Assembly (NCBI GenBank): GCA_000750105.3
Contig: JPHH03000025.1
Location: 62,001-126,000, forward strand
DNA length: 64,000 bases
DNA from: Tolypocladium sp. Sup5 PDA-1
Lineage: Eukaryota; Ascomycota; Sordariomycetes; Hypocreales; Ophiocordycipitaceae
Direction of reading: 5' to 3'
Under the pieces are notes generated by a model. The model ran no database searches and was not told the origin of the DNA. It saw nothing but the letters and a program-made list of their open reading frames with translations. The translations under genes and the position numbers were made by a program. Of this stretch, positions 53,555 to 64,000 are shown one piece after another (the first letter of the stretch is position 1; each line of letters starts with the position of its first letter).

Positions 53555-55087
53555 ATGGATGCTCCTCAGAGGCTCACAGCAAGCGTCGTCGCCGCATTCA
53601 GCGATGAGGAGCTCGATCGCTTCCTGGAAGCCAGCACACGGCAAGGTTCCGGTGGTTCTAACGGACTTGGGAACACCTTCGTGTGAGTGCCCTGCACTCT
53701 CCCCATGCTCACGGACAATCTGACTTTGCTCCAGACTTATCGACATACAAGATCCTCAGAACCTGCCGGCCTCGTTCATCGACAGATTGAGGTATTTCTT
53801 CCCACCCTCTGCCTCCGAGCGACGCAAACCTCACCTGTGATGGCAGGGATCGCGCCAACGCCGCCGAGCCTACGAGTTCGGTCAACTTGGACGAGGTTGC
53901 AGCTCGCCTCCAAGCCCTCGTCGATGCCGGAAACGATAATCGGCCGCCGTCTCCAGCGTCGATGTTGCCTCTACCGTCTCCCGACTCACAACGACGCGAG
54001 GATATTGAGTCTGAGCTCAGCATGTACGCCGCGCTAGTCGAGGACGGATGCCAGCCCTGGTATCCAGTTACTGAGCTTGAAACAGTAGTCTCGTGCCCTG
54101 CCTTTTACTCAGCCAAGTTTTGGATGTGGCAAAACCACCCTACCGAATCTGATATCTTCTCAAAGCAGCTACATCATTGGAAGAAGTTTCGCCAATGGCA
54201 ACGCTCGCGCAAGGGCGCAAAAAGCATATCAGAATGCCAAAGCGCATCGAAGGAGCTTCTGGGAGATAGCGCACCTGCAAAGGGGTTCCAACTGGAGCAA
54301 AATACATCGACCCAGGATAGATGGACAATGTGGGTTGAGTATATCAGCTATGTTGCGTCGCAGTTCAAGGGATATCGGGAAATGACATCAGCTTCCAAGC
54401 CCGAAAGAGAGAAACTTTGGGAGAAACTGCACGACTCCGGTGTTCTACGACATGGTGAAGATGAAGCGTCACTTTTGAAGGGCGCTTTTAGGCGAGCGCT
54501 CGAAAGGGAAGACGCCGAGAGAGCCTTGGAATCCCTGGACGGCGTGGAGGCACGCGCCAAATCAAAAAGTCTGATCGCCGCCTTCTGAATGCCAAAAAGC
54601 TCTGCGACTTGTCCAGAGACGCAACGATAGCATCTCGGAGTATATCCTGAACACGGATGCGATGCGGACAGAAGAGAAGATATCCGCGCATTTTGGTGCG
54701 ATATTACGGTGGTCTGAGGAGCAACTCTCTGCTATGGAGCGTCATCTCAGTGCCTCGAAGCCCGCTAAGAAGCAGTGCAACTCGCGCGGCAGAGCGGGGG
54801 GTGTTAAGCGCAGGAGAGAGGACGCTATGGCAGCTGAACAGGCCAGCGGTGGAGAGGTCGAGGTTGAGACGCCTTCCAAGCGTCGCAAAGCTGGCACGAA
54901 GCGGCAACGGATATCTCCCATGGACGCAGCCGTGCGCGACAGGAAACTCAACGGCCAGGCCACGCCGAGCAAGAGAAGGAACCAGGGGCCAGCAAGGCGG
55001 AAATTCGAGTACTCTGCGATGGTTGCCCCACGCCGCAGCCGCAGAATTGCGAAACTTGGAGCTTTGCAAGCGAGTGCTTGTGGCTGA
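53555..55087 (+). pseudogene. Unrecognised nuclear-type protein, paralogue N2, frameshifted
   Basis: Same architecture as N1 (47324-48861): exons 53555-53682 (128 nt), 53735-53791 (57 nt) and 53847-55087. The N-terminus (LTASVVAAFSDEELDRFLEASTRQG) and LIDIQDPQNLPASFIDRLRD align with N1, as do the Trp-rich centre (FWMWQNHPTESDIFSKQLHHW, KKFRQWQRS) and basic tail (PRRSRRIAKLG). Exon 3 stops at 54588, but the +1 frame from about 54575 continues the alignment to 55087 (CQKALRLVQRRNDSISEYIL against N1's AKEAWEETRRRNELIGIYLR). One extra base near 54570-54585 explains it. Either the gene is newly broken or the sequence has an error; the truncated product would still hold the conserved region. Confidence 0.7.
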
Positions 55088-55703
55088 ATGAACGAGAAAG
55101 AGTTTCAAGTCTTCTCAGTTGAGTGGATGGGTTAGCCTGGCGCACCGGTGGTCAGTGTTGGGAATTCAGTTCGACGCAAGGAGCTTGATGTTGCGTGCGA
55201 CCCTCCGCTGCAGAGCAAGCCCAAACGCGGGCAGCTTTAGTTCTACATAATCCTTACGAGTCGCGACAGCATGAGAGAATTCAGCATTAGTGATCCAGCC
55301 GTATCAATGGTGTTTTCGCATCCCGGCGTTGGTCATAGATACGATCATTGACTAGCCCTGACCAACACGTCGGACATGTCGCCATCATAGATGGCACATT
55401 GGATGAACATTGTCGAGACTGATTCCGAGCAACAAATTCGCAAAGATGCCCTCCGCTTTTATCGGGCAAAAGATGCACTTGCCCTCCCTTCACTGTCGTT
55501 ATTCCTTTGTAAGCCGGTTGATAGCACACATAAATATGCGTCCAGCAATGACTCCTCGTTCTTCTAATATATCCATGGAAACGACCCTCCAGCACCTGAC
55601 GACCCTCCAGCACCTGACGAGAGAATTCCTGTACTGAAGCTACCGAAGCCTTTCTGCGGAAGCTTGCTGCCCCCTTCCAAGCATACACTCCCCTTCCTTC
55701 ACG
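55088..55703. promoter_or_regulatory. Upstream region of the APH-fold gene, duplicated
   Basis: The part from about 55370 is similar to 52470-52800 before the RIP-mutated copy, so promoter and gene were duplicated together. It contains a short tandem duplication CCAGCACCTGACGACCCT (55590-55618). Confidence 0.55.
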
Positions 55704-56435
55704 ATGGTCACCAATAAAGAGCTCAATGACCACTGCGAGTCCGGCTGCTTCGGCGTCCTCGCCGATAAGAAGTACCTTCACGTCGGGAACTTATTCATCA
55801 AGCGAACGCTACGTCGGCACGAGTGGCAGTCTACCGAAGACATCCTCATTGTCCCACCGACCTCGCATCCCCAGCGCTGGAAGAACGACGCCGCGATTGT
55901 CCAGTACCTTCGCGAGAAGACCAACATCCCGCTGCCGCGACTTCTGGGCACGTGGGAGGACGATGGCGCATTCCACTTTTGCACAGAGTGGGTTGACGGC
56001 ATCATCATGGCGGAGCTCAACGAGGAAGATCAAAAGGTCGTCAAGAAAGAGGTGGAACAGCACATCGCGACCCTCCGCTCCCTCCGATCAGACACCCCCG
56101 GCGTACCAGGCGAAGAGCTAATGTCCCCTCCGACGCGCCTTTCCGCAGGCCTATGGGGCGTTCACAGCTGCTGGCGACCGCACGATACAAAGGGCAACTA
56201 CGTGTTCTGCCACAACGACCTGGGCCAGCACAACGTGATAGTCGACCCCGACACCCTCAATATCAAGGCCATCATCGACTGGGAATCTGGCGGCTTCTGG
56301 CCCGAGTGGTTTGAGCGGCCGTTCTGGGAGCGGGCGGGACCAAGCGTGGCGCTCGATGGAGAGTGTGATGATGTGGAACGATGCCGAGAGTGGGTGCTCA
56401 GCAACTGCGACGAGGTGGTTATGAAGCACTTGTGA
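55704..56435 (+). CDS. Aminoglycoside-phosphotransferase-fold kinase (APH family)
   Basis: Single exon, 243 residues. The catalytic loop reads FCHNDLGQHNVIVDP (HxDxxxxN) at about 168-182 and the metal-binding loop IIDWESGGFWP at about 190-200, both diagnostic of the APH/choline-kinase fold. The N-lobe is short (VGNLFIKRTLRRHEW with a possible ATP-binding Lys, then IPLPRLLGTWEDDGAFHFCTEWV as hinge). Fungal members of this family are numerous and mostly uncharacterised; real antibiotic resistance is unlikely. Small-molecule or protein substrates are possible. Its decayed duplicate lies 2.9 kb upstream. No signal peptide. Confidence 0.88.
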   Translation: MVTNKELNDHCESGCFGVLADKKYLHVGNLFIKRTLRRHEWQSTEDILIVPPTSHPQRWKNDAAIVQYLREKTNIPLPRLLGTWEDDGAFHFCTEWVDGIIMAELNEEDQKVVKKEVEQHIATLRSLRSDTPGVPGEELMSPPTRLSAGLWGVHSCWRPHDTKGNYVFCHNDLGQHNVIVDPDTLNIKAIIDWESGGFWPEWFERPFWERAGPSVALDGECDDVERCREWVLSNCDEVVMKHL

Positions 56436-56669
56436 GTTATGGAAGAGTAAACTTGCAGATACAGCGAAGGATTTCCACTAGTTAGTTTGAGAATGAAGTG
56501 GCTGCTATATGTAGAAAACACGAGTTGCAGTCGTCTACTACTACCAAGTCCAAACGACATCAAGGCAGCACCAGCATGCAAAACACTTATAGAGCATTTC
56601 GGGCAAGGACACCAATCTATATGACCTCTTTATAAAACCAAAAATTTACCAGAATCTAAATATCCTCCT

Positions 56670-56918
56670 CTACTTCTTGGCCACGTCCTCCTTCTGCGCC
56701 TTGTCTTTCCATTCCACCTGCCAGCCTACAACAGCTCCCTGCATCTTCTGCAACTGCAGTGTTCTACATGGCCGGTAAGCAAACCGACAACTAAACTCGC
56801 CATTTTGCCACATCACTACGAGGACGACTTACGCGTTGCATTTTATGCACTGGCTGGGGGACTGGCTTCCGGAGATTCGAGTGCTGCACTCGGGGCAGGG
56901 CCAGGTACCGGTGGGCAT
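56670..56918 (-). CDS. 59-residue zinc-ribbon-like protein
   Basis: Two exons, 56918-56833 and 56763-56670, encode a 59-residue protein. The first exon gives MPTGTWPCPECSTRISGSQS and CIKCNA, i.e. two CxxC pairs 12 residues apart, as in a zinc ribbon; the second exon gives LQLQKMQGAVVGWQVEWKDK and a Lys-rich end with a stop at 56670. The 69-nt intron has donor GTAAGT, branch GCTTACC and acceptor TAG, and its phase (2) is consistent. I do not recognise an orthologue; the conserved zinc-binding pattern, good splice signals and start context (ACCATGCCC) support a real gene. It may be a small nuclear or ribosome-associated protein. Confidence 0.65.
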
Positions 56919-59900
56919 GGTGGGCAACGTTAGTTCTACGAGGGATAGGTGGGTTTGCGAGCGTGTCTAGTTTTGTACGGTAGCATGGGGATTGGGGGGA
57001 CATAGCTGGAGTGCTACGACAATGTAGATAGTTTATATACACTGAGGACGGGGTGCCGATGTGGTTGTGATGCTGTGACGCTGGACGGGCAGTTACTCAC
57101 GGCTGCATTAATGGGTGAAGTGATCTCTGATGGAGGGCAAGCAGGCTGGCGAGTTGCAGAATCTTCGAAACAACAGATGACTGAAACATGAATAGCACAT
57201 AGACACTTTAACTTTAATTCAAATCGACCTCTGACAGTGACGGGGTTCTCCTTGCGGACCATTCACGGTAGTCTAGGGTAAGATGATGAGTTGAGTGGGC
57301 GAGAATCTCGACAAGAGCCAACCGAGAGGCTGGGAGAACTGGACAAACTACCCGACCTTTCGCGCTTCAACGGATACAAGTCCGGGATTGGGGGCCAGCA
57401 CGGGTACTCCAAAGTCATAATTTTACAAACCCACTGAACTGTGTTTCTATTCTGGGTCTACTGTGTAAGCTTAGGAGACTACGCTCACACACATCACACA
57501 TCACAACGAGGGCTGAGGCCGAACATTAGTTCAACGAATAGCATCGCCGAGAGCACACCAGGGATATGGCTTCGACAAGTTTTGAATGTCTCGCAAGCAC
57601 GGCATCCAAGGAACTTTTGTCTCGAACCGTACGGCGCAGCAGCAGTTTACATGTTGTTGCCACGGTATGGCCTCATGACACATACTTTCATACAGCTAAG
57701 ACAACCTCCATCCACTAGCTGGGAGTTGCTCTTCCAGGAAGTCAACTTGGCTTACGTCAAAGACATGAATCGCTCCTTTAAAGTCATGATGTGACCGACC
57801 CAGCAGGGCTGCCGGGCCACATGACTGCGATTGATTTTATAGCAAGCCCACCACACTCGCCCCTGGAAGCTGTCAATGATTTTCCCAGAGTTAAAGTCCT
57901 AGACTTCAGAAAGCTGTCTACCTCATGTTATGTTCACAACTCATCCTGATAATATCACCACCAAAGGCCGCCAGTACATGTACAAACATCCACCATCCAT
58001 TGCCACACCCATCCCAACAAACCCCCAATCTAGAACACCCACCTCCCATGCACCGCACCCAACGAGGGCACAACCTCTCCGCCAGCCAGCCACTCAACCG
58101 CAGCCCCCATCACACCCACCTTTTCCCCCAGGCGCGGGCCGAATTTCGCACCCTTGCCAATTTCACTCTCCAAATCCAGGCAACTACTCGCCACATCCCT
58201 GCCCTCCAAGTTGCAGAGAGCGCGGGCGTGGCAGCCGTTTCTGTGCTACCCCATCGACATCTCAGCAGGGTGGCGCTGCAAAGGCGGCCTATAGGGACAT
58301 GGGGGGTCCTGGCAAGCCTGGTTTTGGTAGGTTTTGAGCCGATATATTTTCGTTGTCTGGGGTTGATGATTGTTTAAGGCAAGCGTGTAAGGTTGTTGGA
58401 GTCAACCTCGGATCTTGGCAGGTGCGCGTGTCGAAAGCATGGTAGGTGTAAGACAACGCAAAGCATCACGGACGGTACAGCGGCTCCTCAGAGACATCAG
58501 ATAGTCACGTCACCGATAATGGGGGAGGGCTCAAGGTACCGTGGAGCATTCGCATGCTGTAAACCGCTCTATGACCGTTGCTCGACTAATGAAATCAACA
58601 AACATAATCCGCATGAATGCGCACCAAGGAAAGAAGCAAGGGGGAATTCCTGAACACAAAAGAAGAAATCGCCTTTCCACCAGCCCAATGCCGCTCAAAC
58701 CGAACCTAGAAAAACAACGACTCCAACAACCCAGGGCGCAGGTATAGAAAACAAAGGGGGAATCAAAAGTCATTAAGGCGAGGAAATGAAAGTGTCCCAT
58801 CAACGAAAGCAACGCCATGCCCGCTAAGCTTCTCAAGACGTGGCAGCCATTCCGAAAGGCGATCAAGAGGTCCGAGGTCGCGTCCTCTTCCCGTCATCGC
58901 GAAACAGCGTCCATCGTGACTTGACCCGAAAGATGCCCTGGCCATGCCGTGTTTGCCCTCCCAACCTTCGTCCCAAAATGCAAACTCAATCGGCCAAACT
59001 GATTGCTCATGCATATGATCTTGCCCGCCCAATGCGAGAACCGACAAATGCTGACACCCGGCCTCCGATGCCATTGATGCGGTAGAAGATGTGTCCCATA
59101 CCCTTCGTACCTGGGGTGTACAGCGACGCCATGCCTCATGTCCGGCCCAATCGTTTCCCGTATCCCATGCGCTGTACCCTTTATCCCAAGCCTGCCGTCT
59201 TTCGCGAACACCAGTTCCGTGGTATCTTTTCCCAAAAGCAATGGTTTTTTTTTCCGTTCTTGTTTCCCTTTCCTGATTTGAATGCTGAAGCCGAAGTGAA
59301 CCTGTTTTTCCTGAATGTCCCCGGGCACGCCTTGTTGACAAGCCATTGTATCCGAGCGGCGGAGTTGACTCCAACGACACGTGACGCTCCAGAAACGATG
59401 CGATCCGGATAGTAACTGCCGCGTGCGCCTGCTTGTGAAACTACTCTCGCCCTGAAGAACGGCCAATATGCCACGCAAATGCTCGACAGTGAAACCTCCC
59501 GGGAACTCCGTTGTAATGTCCCCAGCTGACCTTTCCTTTGGTTCTAGATCTCGTGGCGAGGTACATGCGGTGCGGTTGCAGCGCTGACGCCTCAAAATGA
59601 AGTCCAAAGAACCCCAACACCCCCTGCGCCGCTGTACGGACCGTCCGTGGTAGAAAGCGAGGCGCGGTCGCAAAACGCGACCCCTAAAAACGAATCGCCG
59701 CCACACCATGCTGGTGGTTGTATCTTCGGAAATATGACCTAAAATCAAAAACGTCCGACACCATGGAAAAATGCAGTGCTCGTGTATCGTATACGGCATC
59801 AAGACGGTAGTGTCGACCAAGGAGAAAACTCGTATTCCACCCGCCCAGAGGGAACGGAGTGGTAAGACAAAGGTGAGGTGCACTTCAAACGTGGCAGGCT

Positions 59901-60129
59901 CCGATGTCTGACATGCAACACCAATTGCAACCTCCAGGAGAATATTTGTCTTGGAAGAACCGGCGTATCATCTCTCGTAGGGTATGGAAAAACGGCAAGA
60001 GGATTGAAATCACGTTGCCCACGTCGCAACGCCACAGTTTGACAACCTGTCAGCATAACGGCCCCCAATACGCCTTGTATGCACATCTCAGACAATAGTC
60101 TGTATCACTTGCGGACCAACGATGATTGA
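56919..60129. other. Long interval without a recognised gene (3.2 kb)
   Basis: Proline/histidine-rich plus-strand frames (57925-58377) and a 329-codon minus-strand frame (58894-59883) are present but show no family features. The minus-strand frame lies just downstream of the Whi3/Scw1-type gene on the same strand and is probably part of its 3' untranslated region or a later transcript. Confidence 0.4.
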
Positions 60130-61833
60130 CTACCTCCCCATCATGTGTCGTGGGAGATACGTCGAGTTTGCTTGCAGAGGCCCATTTGGGCCCGTGGCCA
60201 CCCCGGTATTGTAGATTGGTGCATTCCACGGGTGGTTAGGCCCGCCTGGGAAGCCAGAAGTCTGGTGTGGATGGCTTCCACCCGTGTTCATGGATGCCGC
60301 CAGGTTGTAGTTGCCACGTCCCGAGCCCAGGCCAGGAGGGGCAGCCAGGCCAGGCGGGGGACCGTGGGCAGTGCTAAATCCATTCGAGTTTGCCGCCATC
60401 ATTCCGTTCATGTTGCTCATGTTGCTCGATGAGGATTGTCCAGGAGCCTGGCCAGATCGGACGCCTAGCGGGTTCTTGGAGAAACTCAGCCGGATGCCGC
60501 CCTTGACGCTATTGTGAAGAGGGTGTCCGTAGAGCTCGTGGAGCGCCTTGGTGGCGAAGGAGATGTCTTCAAATTCGACGAAGCACATTGGTCCATTCTG
60601 CTTAGTTCTGAAACAGAGTCTCTTGTAGCCCCGCTGCTTCGAGAACATGGCCTTGAGCTCCTCCTCGGACGTGTCGATGGGCAGGTTTCCGACGTAGAGC
60701 GTGTTGCACGGCGGGTTCTGATCGGCGGGGTTGACAGGAGGGAAGTTGTGCCGCGGCTGGTAGCTATGCCCGCCGACAGGATAGCTCAGCCCCGGTCCCG
60801 TTGAGCTGATGGGGGAGACGGGGCTCATGTACTGCGGCAATGACGATGGCCCTGGTGGGTTGCCGTTGGTGTTGAGCGACAGACCCGCCATCATCTGACC
60901 GATCGGAATCTGTGGGGCGGTGGCCCGGCGCTGGGAAGCTGCTCCATTTTCGGCGTAGGCGACCGGATCCTTGAGCAGATCGCTCGTCTCGTCATCGTCG
61001 CCAAAGTCGTCGTTGATGAGCGTCTTGCCGGATATCCTGGGGCGGTCGGAGAGATGGTTCCCGATGGGAGACTGCGGAGAGAAGAAGCCTTGATAGTTGG
61101 CACTGGGGTCCGTTTGCAAAAAGTCGTGGACCGGGAAGCCACCGTTTGACGTTGGGGAGATCTTCTCGATCGGCGGAAACACGCCGTTGAAGCGCGACGG
61201 CTGCCGGGACCCGGGGGCCGAGGAGGTCGCAGACGAGGCCGCGCTTGAAGATGTCTGCTCAGTTACGTGCCGCCTTGCCGTGATGGGGCTGGATGCGAGA
61301 ATCTCGACGATCATCTCGGCGTCGTTGGAGATGTTGGACCGGCCGTCAAGCATGTTTTTCGCTTCCATCGCGCCGGCCATGCTTCGAAATCGCAACAGGG
61401 CAGATCGGAACCCCTCGTCTTCGGACTTGTCCACATGCAGCAACTCGACATCAGCCAGCTCCTTGGACCAGACAACCATCAGGCGCAGAGACTCCTCGGA
61501 GGTGTTGAGCGGCAGGCGGCGGATGAGGACGCGAACCATGGGCGAAGGCGACTTGGAGAAGGGGGCGCCGACAGGCTTGGTAGGTTCGCGCTCGAAGAGG
61601 TGAGCCGTCGACATGTTGAGCGGATAGGGCGATTGCGCCGGCGGCGTGGGCCGGAAGGCATGCGATGTCGGCAGGAAGCCAGTGGCGGCCATGTTTCGCT
61701 TGTCGGCAGCGGCCGTGGTAGGAGGAAGAAAGGGACTCTCGCGGTTGGAATGCAGCGGTCTCGCGGACGCGACTGCAGCTACGGCTGGCTGGCGGGAGGG
61801 TGGCGGCGGTGGTGCGCTCTGGTCAGCGTTCAT
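60130..61833 (-). CDS. scw1: RNA-binding protein of the Whi3/Scw1 family
   Basis: Single exon, 567 residues. A low-complexity Pro/Ala/Ser N-terminus precedes a first RRM at about 95-180 (VRVLIRRLPLNTSEESLRLMVVW; RSALLRFRSMAGAMEAKNML). A long Pro/Ser/Gly/Gln linker follows. The second RRM at about 380-465 (TLYVGNLPIDTSEEELKAMF as RNP2 side; GPMCFVEFEDISFATKAL as RNP1 side) is nearly the sequence seen in yeast Whi3/Whi4 and fission-yeast Scw1. The C-terminus is Gly/Asn/Pro-rich and ends PRHMMGR. Family members bind mRNAs to restrain G1 cyclins (Whi3) or cell-wall gene expression (Scw1) and can condense into granules. Confidence 0.9.
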   Translation of the reverse strand: MNADQSAPPPPPSRQPAVAAVASARPLHSNRESPFLPPTTAAADKRNMAATGFLPTSHAFRPTPPAQSPYPLNMSTAHLFEREPTKPVGAPFSKSPSPMVRVLIRRLPLNTSEESLRLMVVWSKELADVELLHVDKSEDEGFRSALLRFRSMAGAMEAKNMLDGRSNISNDAEMIVEILASSPITARRHVTEQTSSSAASSATSSAPGSRQPSRFNGVFPPIEKISPTSNGGFPVHDFLQTDPSANYQGFFSPQSPIGNHLSDRPRISGKTLINDDFGDDDETSDLLKDPVAYAENGAASQRRATAPQIPIGQMMAGLSLNTNGNPPGPSSLPQYMSPVSPISSTGPGLSYPVGGHSYQPRHNFPPVNPADQNPPCNTLYVGNLPIDTSEEELKAMFSKQRGYKRLCFRTKQNGPMCFVEFEDISFATKALHELYGHPLHNSVKGGIRLSFSKNPLGVRSGQAPGQSSSSNMSNMNGMMAANSNGFSTAHGPPPGLAAPPGLGSGRGNYNLAASMNTGGSHPHQTSGFPGGPNHPWNAPIYNTGVATGPNGPLQANSTYLPRHMMGR

Positions 61834-64000
61834 GTCCCAGCGATCGGGTGCATGCGCAAGATGCTGGGCGGAATGAGCTGGTTCGCGGTAACAGGAGTGT
61901 CTGGGCAGTCAGGAATGCGACGAGGTTGCGACGCCTGAAGTTGATGCTGTCGCAAGTCGTGAGTCGCACGTCGCGGCAGCAGAAGCGACGAGGCTGGCGA
62001 CGCGACGGCGATGGGGAGGAGGATTCGATCGGTTGCGCCGAGGGCACGGAGAATTCAGGAGGCAGCGCGCGTCGCAGGAGCGTGATTGCGACTCGGTGCT
62101 GAATGCGATCTGCGCGGCGGACGATGTGGCGTTGGAGGCGGCTGGGCAGGCCAGCGGCAGCGTGCAGGTCGCCCAAAGGGGGCGATCGTGGGTGCGCGAC
62201 GGTCGTCGCTGGTGGTGAGGGGAACGCGCGTGCGCAGTGGTTGTTGAGACTGTGAGGGTGGTCGCAGCAGCAGCGCTGGGTTGCCGTCGCGGTGGGTGAG
62301 GCGGCGAAGGTGGTGTTGGTCACAGCGCCGACCCTGAATGAGTGAATGGTGTGAGGGATGAAATGCGCGACGTTGCAGCAGTCTCCCAGATCAGCGACGC
62401 CTGTGCGAGATGAAATGCAGAGAAGAAGGAGAACGGGGAACAAGACGAGTTAAAGTATGTATCGCGTTGAAAACGGAGACTGGGGGCGCAAGACGGCGAA
62501 GGGAACTGGGGGGGAATGGATGGTGTGTGTGGTGGTCGACAGCGAGTGACTGCGAGCGACGACGGGCAGAAGAGAGACGTCCAGCGTGCGTGGGCTACCC
62601 ACAGGCCAGGCAGAGTACCTTGAGAGAGGCCAGTCTGTCTGTCTGTGTCTATCTGTCCCAGGCCAGGCTAATAACCTTGGAAGGTGCTGAAAGGCGGACG
62701 GACGGCAGCCCAAGCCGGGTCCTGGTCGCCTTGTTCGAAGCTTGCACCAGACGGGACTGGGGGGCTGGAGTTGGCCTGGGCTGGACGATCGAACGAGTGG
62801 GTTGGATGGCAGGATGGTGGGTGGATGGGGCGACACCTGGGGGAGACTGGCGATGATTGATGAGAGACAACGACAGCCTTTTGGCCCAGCGAGACACACA
62901 ACAAAGCCACAGAGGAGGGAGGCCCCACAGTACAGGAGGGAAGACGGGGATGTGCGCCGCGGAGCCCACTGGTGGATGTGCCGTGTCTGTCGCAGCTGTG
63001 TATCCGTACCTAGGTAGGTAATTACCTTGGAACCGGGTGCCTCCAAGCACGAGTGCAGGTGGTATTATTAGGCGGGCTCCAATTTGGATCCCGAGGTGCG
63101 CTGCGGCGTGGACGAGTCTGAGTGCGGCAGTTGGTCGTCGCCTTGCAGGAGATGCGAGAGAGCGCTGTATAATGAGATATAATGAGAGTCAAAGGCCAAA
63201 GTTGATGTGTCGACGGCGGGCCAAGTCCGCTGCGTAAAGCTTTAAAAATGATACCAAGGCCGCTGTCGACGCGACGCGTACAAGAGGCGAGGCTGGAGGA
63301 TCAAAGGGCAGATTGTTTCGTTCGAGAAGCGCGGTCGGCAGGTCCCAAGTGATGGGAGAGGAGAGGGGGAGGCGACACGGCGGTCAAATGGGAACGGGAC
63401 GACACCTCAGGTTTCTGCCCTGTAGGAACAACACCGCCAGCAGCGAGAGCCATGAGTGTCGCGTCCGTCGACTCACCTCGACCATCTCCCTCGAGGAGAC
63501 AACAAGATTAGGTGGCTGCACTGCTGCCACTGCTCGAGGGGGTGGGTGGTGCAGCCAGAAACTGCTTCTGGTGCTGATGGTGGTGCTAGTTCTGCTCCGC
63601 TGGGCCCTCCTGCCAATCGGAGCACGAGCGCAACAGAGGGGAACGCCTCCAGCAAAAGTCAAACCAGCGCGCAGAGAGACGTGGACGACGACTACGGCTA
63701 GGCCCAAATGCTAAATTTACGGCCGATCCTGTGACTGATGCGACGAAGGACAGACAGACGGAGGGGCGGGCGCGCGGGCGAGCGAGGTGCTGGCGTTTGC
63801 TGGTGTCTGGCTTCGGGGTGCGCTGGGCTGCTTCGCTGAGCGGCGGGCAGCCTTCTCACCTTGCTGCTCACCTGCGCGTGTGCATACAGGGACTGGAGGT
63901 GCTGGGAGCAAGCTTTTTCACTGCGGTGTTTCCTGTTGCCTCTGGCCCCCGAATTTGGGACCTCGTCAGGCCAGGGGTGAGGTGGGCAAAATGTCTCGAA
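61834..64000. other. Long upstream region of the Whi3/Scw1-type gene
   Basis: No protein-coding gene recognised to the window edge. Rich in CT/GA microsatellite-like strings on the transcribed strand (for example 62637-62650). Together with the missing neighbouring gene this suggests a long promoter and 5' leader with several upstream ATGs. Confidence 0.45.

Noticed and set aside
53887..54588. N2 as a separate 233-residue gene starting at 53887
   Set aside because: The ATG lies inside exon 3; two upstream exons match N1 exactly in length and phase.
57925..58377. Proline/histidine-rich plus-strand frames of 135-150 codons
   Set aside because: Two overlapping frames of similar length, composition driven by CCA/CAC-rich DNA, no motif.
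63313..63714. 133-codon plus-strand frame near the window end with a hydrophobic stretch
   Set aside because: Low-complexity Arg/Thr/Leu-rich sequence without family features; overlapping frames on both strands are equally long.

Overview
The window is genomic DNA of a filamentous ascomycete (Pezizomycotina, Sordariomycetes, most likely Hypocreales). The evidence is the short GT..AG introns of about 45-80 nt with CTAAC/CTGAC-type branch sites, the gene repertoire (Zn2Cys6 regulator, siderophore transporter, AA11 LPMO, S28 peptidase, FHA-kinase), a Ty1/copia element and a C-to-T/G-to-A footprint typical of RIP. The species cannot be fixed from the sequence. All gene models below were spliced by eye from reading frame, splice signals and family conservation.

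Layout. 1-3.7 kb holds no gene I can support. 3.7-10.7 kb carries a CYP58-like P450, a secreted S28 serine peptidase and an MFS transporter, followed by an intron-containing tRNA-Arg(CCT) candidate. 13.6-27.6 kb is a conserved housekeeping block: tef1, SLS1, NSE3, SF3B5, a cysteine-cluster protein, a Zn2Cys6 regulator and a beta-tubulin paralogue. Divergent pairs are SLS1/NSE3 and SF3B5/cysteine-cluster protein; NSE3 and SF3B5 converge. 29-35 kb carries a siderophore-type MFS transporter, an alpha/beta hydrolase and gene fragments. 36-44 kb is repeat-rich: a copia element with its target-site duplication but most of pol deleted, a frameshifted C2H2 gene, a dynamin GTPase, a fold-back element and dispersed repeats. 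45.7 kb is an AA11 LPMO.

47.3-56.4 kb is the accessory locus most worth attention. Two paralogues of an unrecognised nuclear-type protein lie in opposite orientation around an FHA-protein kinase, with a truncated FHA duplicate, a RIP-mutated copy of an aminoglycoside-phosphotransferase-fold gene and an intact copy of that gene. The kinase and both paralogues end in the same basic motif (RRSxR[IL]A). 56.7-61.8 kb returns to conserved genes: a 59-residue zinc-ribbon protein and a Whi3/Scw1-type RNA-binding protein with long flanking non-coding sequence.

The clearest unusual observations are a 2-nt microexon needed to encode the P-loop glycine of tef1, a beta-tubulin paralogue with Ala at position 198 (the benzimidazole-resistance position), an SF3B5 gene whose first coding exon is only the ATG, and the FHA-kinase/paralogue/APH locus with its RIP scars.
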